Below are positions 55,026 through 59,516 of a DNA stretch of 59,516 bases, piece after piece. This DNA comes from an uncultured Acidimicrobiaceae bacterium (GTDB lineage Bacteria > Actinomycetota > Acidimicrobiia > Spongiisociales > UBA5794). The translations under genes and the position numbers were made by a program. Below the pieces are notes generated by a model. The model had not been told where the DNA came from, made no database searches, and saw only the letters and a list, made by a program, of their open reading frames with translations. The stretch covers positions 1 through 59,516 of the forward strand of contig CAMYKI010000006.1 of the NCBI GenBank assembly GCA_947258985.1, written 5' to 3'. Numbering within the stretch: the first letter of the stretch is position 1; every line of letters begins with the position of its first letter.

Positions 55026-56213
55026 CTATCCATCGCCACGTTCTTCGGTGTCGTCGGCAATCAAGGATGCCGGAAGCACCGCGTCGTCGCCAAACCGCTC
55101 CCGCACCTGCTCCGCCGCCTCAGCTGCGATCGAGCGCTCGGGAGAGTCCATCGTCAATTGCCGGGGCTCTTCCGTGTCTACCAGCCCGGAGACACCTATT
55201 CCAAGCAACCTGATGCCACGCCGGCCGATCTCGACCTTGCCAAGCAACCTCCTCGCCTCGTCCCAGAGATCGGGGGTCACATCGATGGCGCCGCTGAACG
55301 ACTCGGATCGGGAGATTGTCTCAAAGTCACCAAACCGCAGCTTGAGATTTACCGTTCGGCCTGCCCGGCCCGCTTGATGGAGGCGACGCGACAATCGGCC
55401 ACACAGCCTCAACAGAGCCTGCTCTACCTCGTCTTCCGAGGAGATGTCGATCTCATAGGTCTCCTCAACAGAGATCGACTTTGCACCGGATGACGATTCC
55501 ACGTCCCTGGGGTCAACGGCCGCTGCAAGATTGGAGAGATGTAGCGAAAGAGTCGGACCGAGACGCTTGCTCAACACGCCTTGCGGGATCGCGGCGAGTT
55601 CGCCAACGGTCTCGACACCGAGCGCCTCCAGGCTGGCATGAGTCGCCTCTCCCACTCCCCAAAGGCGACGCACCGGCATCGGATGAAGAAACTTCAGTTC
55701 GTCCCCCGCGGGAACGACGAGCAATCCATCCGGCTTCGCCGCGTCAGAGGCCAGTTTGGAGATGAACTTGACGGCAGAGATCCCAACCGAAGCAGGCAGG
55801 CCGGCCCGTTCTCGGACGGCCCGTCGCAGATCGGCACCAACCGCCGCCGGCGAGGCGAAATGGAGACGCAGGCCGGAAATGTCCAGGAATGCTTCGTCAA
55901 CGGAGAGGCCCTCGACCTTGGGACTGAACGATCGGAATACATCGAAGACTTCCCGCGACTTCTCTCCATAAACCCCGTGGGAAGGGGCCAGGTAGCGACC
56001 CTGCGGACACAGCCGCCGCGCCTCGCCTATGGGCATGGCGGAGCGAACGCCCACAGCGCGCGCTTCATACGATGCGGAGGCGACCACGCCTCTCCTGCCG
56101 AGTCCGCCGACGATGACGGGCAGCCCGATGAGGGTGGGGTCCCGCTGGCGTTCCACCTCGACGAAAAAGGCGTCCATGTCGATGTGGAGGAATCTCTCGT
56201 CGAACCGATCCAT
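55026..56213 (-). CDS. dinB: Y-family DNA polymerase IV
   Basis: The 395-residue translesion polymerase has the metal-binding D12 and D14 in HIDMDAFF, the catalytic pair in LSVDEAFLDISG and the helix-hairpin-helix region around LWGVGEATHASLEALG. A short QLTMD near the C-terminal part could be a weak clamp-binding motif. ATG at 56213 is the natural homology start. TACGGT is 7 bases upstream, with no ribosome site, so the message may be leaderless. No LexA box is visible. Confidence 0.93.
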   Translation of the reverse strand: MDRFDERFLHIDMDAFFVEVERQRDPTLIGLPVIVGGLGRRGVVASASYEARAVGVRSAMPIGEARRLCPQGRYLAPSHGVYGEKSREVFDVFRSFSPKVEGLSVDEAFLDISGLRLHFASPAAVGADLRRAVRERAGLPASVGISAVKFISKLASDAAKPDGLLVVPAGDELKFLHPMPVRRLWGVGEATHASLEALGVETVGELAAIPQGVLSKRLGPTLSLHLSNLAAAVDPRDVESSSGAKSISVEETYEIDISSEDEVEQALLRLCGRLSRRLHQAGRAGRTVNLKLRFGDFETISRSESFSGAIDVTPDLWDEARRLLGKVEIGRRGIRLLGIGVSGLVDTEEPRQLTMDSPERSIAAEAAEQVRERFGDDAVLPASLIADDTEERGDG

Positions 56214-56220
56214 GGACCCA

Positions 56221-56226
56221 ACCGTA
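56221..56226 (-). promoter_or_regulatory. -10 hexamer of a probably leaderless dinB transcript
   Basis: TACGGT on the minus strand ends 7 bases before the dinB ATG at 56213. No ribosome site lies between, and no LexA-type palindrome is seen around it. Confidence 0.42.
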
Positions 56227-56265
56227 CCTGCGCCGAAGCCGACAGGGGTGTGCGAAACTGCCAAG

Positions 56266-56859
56266 ATGCGGATCCATCTGGTACGTCACGGTGAAGTCGA
56301 GAATCCGGATCATGTCGTTTACGCGGACCTGCCGGGCTTCGTCCTGTCGCGGAGGGGCCGGCAACAGGCCAGGGCGGCGGGCCGCTACCTGGCCGATGCC
56401 CCGTTGTTGCGGATTGTTACGTCGCCTCTCGAACGGGCCAGGGAGACAAGCGAACTAGTTGCGGATGCAACCGGCGCCGCGATCAGCGTCGATGACCGGC
56501 TGGTCGAATGGGGGCTGTCCTCGCATTGGGCGGGCGTTGCGTGGGAAAGCCTGTCGGATGTTTTCCCGGGAGAACTCGAGGCCTATCTCAGTAAACCCTA
56601 CGATCTTCCGTTCTCGCCCGAGTCACTGTCGAATGTCGCGGAACGCGTCGCCGAATGCGTTGCCGATTGGGCGCAACGAGACACCGGCGAAATCGCATTC
56701 GTCTCCCACGAAGACCCGCTCCACGGGGGGCGGCTGAAGTTGACAGGGGAATCACCCGCCGAATATCACCGGGACAAGCCAACACACTGTTCGGTCACCA
56801 CCCTCGATGGAGAGCTCGGGGAATGGTCTGTGGTCGGTTACTGGGCGCCCCCGCAGTAG
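56266..56859 (+). CDS. Histidine phosphatase superfamily (phosphoglycerate-mutase-like) protein
   Basis: The 197-residue protein has the catalytic R7-H8-G9 in LVRHGEVENP, the second arginine in TSPLERARETSEL and the general acid-side histidine in FVSHEDPLHGG. This is a broad family of phosphatases, and I cannot assign a substrate. The ATG at 56266 has no clear ribosome site. It is divergent from dinB, with a 52-base gap. Confidence 0.85.
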   Translation: MRIHLVRHGEVENPDHVVYADLPGFVLSRRGRQQARAAGRYLADAPLLRIVTSPLERARETSELVADATGAAISVDDRLVEWGLSSHWAGVAWESLSDVFPGELEAYLSKPYDLPFSPESLSNVAERVAECVADWAQRDTGEIAFVSHEDPLHGGRLKLTGESPAEYHRDKPTHCSVTTLDGELGEWSVVGYWAPPQ

Positions 56860-56922
56860 CCGGAGCTCACGCTACATTGGCAAAGCACTACACTTCCCAA
56901 TCGTCGATGTCCGAGGAGGAAC

Positions 56923-57336
56923 GTGCGAGCACGCTGGCTTACGTCGATAGCCCTGATTGCCATCTTCTTGTCCGCTTGCTCCAGCGGTCCGTCTGACACT
57001 GCTCTGGAGTCCGGGAAGACGCCGGTGTCGACTACGACGACCGAACCGCCCCCTGAGGGTATCGTCGTCGTGGTCATCGAGGGGGGGCGGTTCCGCCCCT
57101 CCAATCTCAAGCTGGATCTCGATGAGGCTTGGATCGTCGAGTGGCGCCACGAGGATTCCGCGGAACGCGAGTACATGCTCGAATCCAGGAACGAGGAATT
57201 CACCAGCCCGCCGCTCAACACCGGGGACACTTTCGAGTTTGATTTCAGCGAATTGGAACCGGGCATCTATCGGTACTTCTCATTCCTGGGCAACAACCGG
57301 ATACCGGGATCCATCGACACCCGCCCTGATCAGTAG
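56923..57336 (+). CDS. Lipoprotein with a cupredoxin-like domain lacking copper ligands
   Basis: The 137-residue protein has a signal peptide with lipobox L16-S-A-C19, a threonine/proline linker and a cupredoxin-like beta domain (about 48-130). The final loop of the family, Y-x-Y-x-C-x2-H-x2-M-x-G, reads as YRYFSFLGNNRIPG. The cysteine, histidine and methionine ligands are therefore absent, as is a clear first histidine. The fold may serve binding or structure without copper. GTG has GAGGAGG upstream. It should be a substrate of the lspA enzyme. Confidence 0.72.
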   Translation: MRARWLTSIALIAIFLSACSSGPSDTALESGKTPVSTTTTEPPPEGIVVVVIEGGRFRPSNLKLDLDEAWIVEWRHEDSAEREYMLESRNEEFTSPPLNTGDTFEFDFSELEPGIYRYFSFLGNNRIPGSIDTRPDQ

Positions 57337-57360
57337 AGTGCCCGGCGCGCTCCCGGGAGA

Positions 57361-58062
57361 GTGACCGCAGTGTCCCGCATGCCATATGCAGTTGCCGGCG
57401 TCGTCATGGTTGCCGGTGTGTCCTGGGCCATCCATCTGGTCGTATCTCCCGAACCATGGGCAATCGACTCGGCGATGACCATCGCCATCGGCATCATCGT
57501 CCTCAACATCGTCGCTATGTCCGGCCTGCTCCTGGGAAGAGGCAAGTGGACCAGGTACTTTGCCGCCGGGCTGGTGGCGGCGCAGCTGTTGCTGGTGCTC
57601 GTTGCTGATCTCGAGCCGTGGTCGGTAGTGGCGCTCATCTCGAGCGCCTTCGGGCTGGGCGGTTTGGCCGGCCCGTGGTTCAAGGGGTGGTTGCGGGAGC
57701 GTCCTGCCCCGGGATCTCCCGGACCGATCCCGATCGCATTGGCCATCGGCTCTTTCGCCGTGGTCCCCCTGGTCGGAGTAGCGGCCCCCGACGGCCTGGA
57801 AAACGCCCACGGAGTAGCGGGAGCCCTGGGGATTCTCACCAGCTGGGGTTATGTGCGCGGTCATATTTGGGCAATGTGGAGTGCCCGGCTTGCCCTTCCG
57901 GCTGCCCTGGTCGCAGCCGCGGTCTCGTCTCCGCCGCCGGGAGCGATACTGCTGCTCGTCACCGGCGCCGCCATATCATTCCTCGCCTGGACTGCCGATG
58001 CCCGGCTGGCGGTGGAGCCGTTGCCGGACAACCTGCCTGCGCCGAAAACGGAGCGGCAATGA
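57361..58062 (+). CDS. Polytopic membrane protein of unknown function
   Basis: The 233-residue protein has about six hydrophobic segments with proline- and glycine-rich connecting loops. I recognise no family motif. The GTG start has GGGAGA upstream; a second GTG three codons later is possible. Its stop overlaps the next membrane gene in ATGA, so the two are probably coupled. Confidence 0.6.
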   Translation: MTAVSRMPYAVAGVVMVAGVSWAIHLVVSPEPWAIDSAMTIAIGIIVLNIVAMSGLLLGRGKWTRYFAAGLVAAQLLLVLVADLEPWSVVALISSAFGLGGLAGPWFKGWLRERPAPGSPGPIPIALAIGSFAVVPLVGVAAPDGLENAHGVAGALGILTSWGYVRGHIWAMWSARLALPAALVAAAVSSPPPGAILLLVTGAAISFLAWTADARLAVEPLPDNLPAPKTERQ

Positions 58063-58472
58063 CCCGCCCCGCTCCCGGCACCGCTGTGGCCACAGTCGTG
58101 ATAGCCGGTCTTATCGGAGGCGCCGTCGGTTGGTTCATCGACCAGTCCGTGGCCTGGCTGCTTGTCGGTGCAGTGACCGGTTCCGGCACCGCAGCCATGG
58201 TCAACCTTGCCGGGGTCCGAACTGTGGTTGCCTTGCCCGTCGGCGTAGGAGCCGGTGTCGGCGCGTACCTTGGCGGGACCATTGTCGGGGTGCTCTGCGA
58301 ACCGGCCGGATGCCCCGTCGTTGAGGCCGGCACCGCCTTGGTCACCGGGATCGGCGCCCTCATCGGGATTGGATTGGTGGTTGCGCTGGCGACTCGCTCG
58401 TTTGATGAATACCGGGAGGGGATCGCCAGACGGCAGACCCGGGCACCACTGCCCGACGACGACTCAGACTGA
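58059..58472 (+). CDS. Small polytopic membrane protein, glycine-rich
   Basis: The 137-residue protein has about four membrane segments rich in glycine and valine and a cytoplasmic tail that ends DDDSD. CEPAGC in the third outside loop could form a disulfide. It starts in the stop of the previous gene (ATGA). It ends 9 bases inside the convergent fabF gene. No family is recognised. Confidence 0.6.
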   Translation: MTRPAPGTAVATVVIAGLIGGAVGWFIDQSVAWLLVGAVTGSGTAAMVNLAGVRTVVALPVGVGAGVGAYLGGTIVGVLCEPAGCPVVEAGTALVTGIGALIGIGLVVALATRSFDEYREGIARRQTRAPLPDDDSD

Positions 58473-59516
58473 CGAGAACAACAGAGATACGTTGTGGCCC
58501 CCGAAGCCGAAGGAGTTAGACAAAACCCGCTTTACGTCGACTTCGCGCGCTTCGTTCGGCACGTAGTCGAGGTCACATTCCGGGTCGGGGGTCGTGTAGT
58601 TGGTGGTCGGCGGAACGACACCATGCTGGAGTGCTTTGAGTGCGATGACGGCCTCCACGGCACCGGCCCCGCCGAGCATGTGACCGGTCATCGACTTGGT
58701 TGAGGACACGGGCAGCTCATAGGCGCGGTCACCGAAGACGGTCTTGATGGCCAACGTCTCGGTTGCGTCATTCGCCGGCGTTGAGGTTCCGTGGGCGTTT
58801 ATGTAGTCCACGTCGTTGGGTTGCACCCCGGCATCATCGAGCGCACCCTGCATGGCGCGTGCGGCTCCTCCGCCACCCGGACGGGGCAACGTGATGTGAT
58901 ACGAATCGGCGGACATCCCATACCCGGCAACCTCGCCGTAGATGTGAGCGCCGCGTTCGGTGGCGTGCTCCCATGACTCGAGGATCAAGGCGGCGGACCC
59001 TTCCCCCAACAGGAACCCGTCTCGTTCCTTGTCGAAGGGCCGACTGGCCTGTTCCGGCTGCTCGTTGCGCGTGGTTAGGGCCTTCATCGAGGCGAACCCA
59101 GCCATGGCAAAGTCGGTGACGGCGGCTTCCATGCCGCCCGCGACCATGACATCGGTGACGCCGCGACGGATGATCTCGGCGGCATCTCCGATGGCGTTCG
59201 CCGAGGCGGCACAGGCAGTGACCGTGCAAGTACTTGGACCCGCAAGGTGAAAGTCAATGGAGATCGCACCGGCAGCCTGGTTGCTCATGATCATGGGAAT
59301 CGCCAGCGGCGATACTCGGGTCGGGCCACGTTCGTCGAGTATCCCCATTTGCTGCTGCGTCGTTCCGATGCCACCGATTCCCGTGCCACAAACGACACCG
59401 GCGCGAAGGCTTGCCGGATCACCATCCTCGTATTCCAGACCGGCGTCATCCATCGCCTGCTTGGTTGCCGCCCAGAACAGGATGGAGCTGCGGTCGAGAC
59501 GTCGTGAGGCCTTGCG
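58464..59516 (-). CDS. fabF: 3-oxoacyl-ACP synthase II (5' end outside window)
   Basis: The reading frame is open to the right edge, so the N-terminus is missing; about 350 residues are present. The catalytic cysteine is in STCTVTACAAS, and the two histidines are in AHGTSTPANDATE and NSFGFGGHN. These define an elongating beta-ketoacyl-ACP synthase. RKASRRLDRSS at the edge matches the normal FabF N-terminal region. It extends fatty acid chains by two carbons using malonyl-ACP. A fabF is expected next to acpP and other fab genes beyond the window. Confidence 0.94.
   Translation of the reverse strand, partial: RKASRRLDRSSILFWAATKQAMDDAGLEYEDGDPASLRAGVVCGTGIGGIGTTQQQMGILDERGPTRVSPLAIPMIMSNQAAGAISIDFHLAGPSTCTVTACAASANAIGDAAEIIRRGVTDVMVAGGMEAAVTDFAMAGFASMKALTTRNEQPEQASRPFDKERDGFLLGEGSAALILESWEHATERGAHIYGEVAGYGMSADSYHITLPRPGGGGAARAMQGALDDAGVQPNDVDYINAHGTSTPANDATETLAIKTVFGDRAYELPVSSTKSMTGHMLGGAGAVEAVIALKALQHGVVPPTTNYTTPDPECDLDYVPNEAREVDVKRVLSNSFGFGGHNVSLLFSSV

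Noticed and set aside
56214-56265. LexA box for dinB
   Set aside because: The 52-base gap was read on both strands and holds no TCGAAC/GTTCGA-type palindrome.

Overview
The window looks like chromosomal DNA from a high-GC actinomycete. The cell-division and wall cluster is arranged in the actinobacterial way and continues into sepF, yggT and a DivIVA-like gene. Other actinobacterial marks are a DUF3040 protein, a MoxR/DUF58/transglutaminase-DUF3488 operon, a WS/DGAT acyltransferase, a paired ArsA-type ATPase operon, a DUF222-HNH gene behind an actinobacterial LexA box, a T-box in front of ileS that appears to act on translation, and several apparently leaderless genes. MurE carries the DNPR motif of meso-diaminopimelate enzymes. 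I would guess an uncultivated lineage near the Acidimicrobiia, but no marker gene in the window settles this.

Layout. 0-8.7 kb: end of a ccdA-like gene, an MFS gene that has lost its 3' end, a MATE exporter overlapping nth, xanthine phosphoribosyltransferase, two small membrane proteins, a double-domain ThyX-like protein and two coupled ArsA-like ATPases. 8.7-20 kb: dnaE; a PPi-type and an ATP-type phosphofructokinase on either side of a universal stress protein; a WS/DGAT enzyme; then rluD, lspA, a DksA-like protein without its zinc cysteines, yggU and an HDOD response regulator. 20-24 kb: ileS with a promoter, a T-box and a predicted start-site sequestering hairpin, followed by an array of 22-bp GC hairpins.

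23.8-42.5 kb, all on the minus strand: mraZ, rsmH, ftsL, an unlisted 43-codon ORF, ftsI, murE, murF, mraY, murD, ftsW, murG, murC, murB, ftsQ, ftsZ, yfiH, yggS, sepF, yggT and divIVA-like. Most junctions are 4-base ATGA or GTGA overlaps, so translation is probably coupled from lipid II synthesis through to Z-ring assembly. In front of mraZ, four 10-bp-spaced MraZ boxes lie over a recognisable promoter.

42.7-49.3 kb is a loose set of accessory genes: a LexA-controlled HNH protein, a nucleotidyltransferase/methyltransferase pair, a small hendecad-repeat protein, a Rossmann-fold protein, a stress protein, an HNH nuclease and a recombinase-like protein. 49.4-59.5 kb returns to common actinobacterial genes: moxR, DUF58, transglutaminase, merR, DUF3040, dinB, a histidine phosphatase, a cupredoxin-like lipoprotein without copper ligands, two membrane proteins and a partial fabF.
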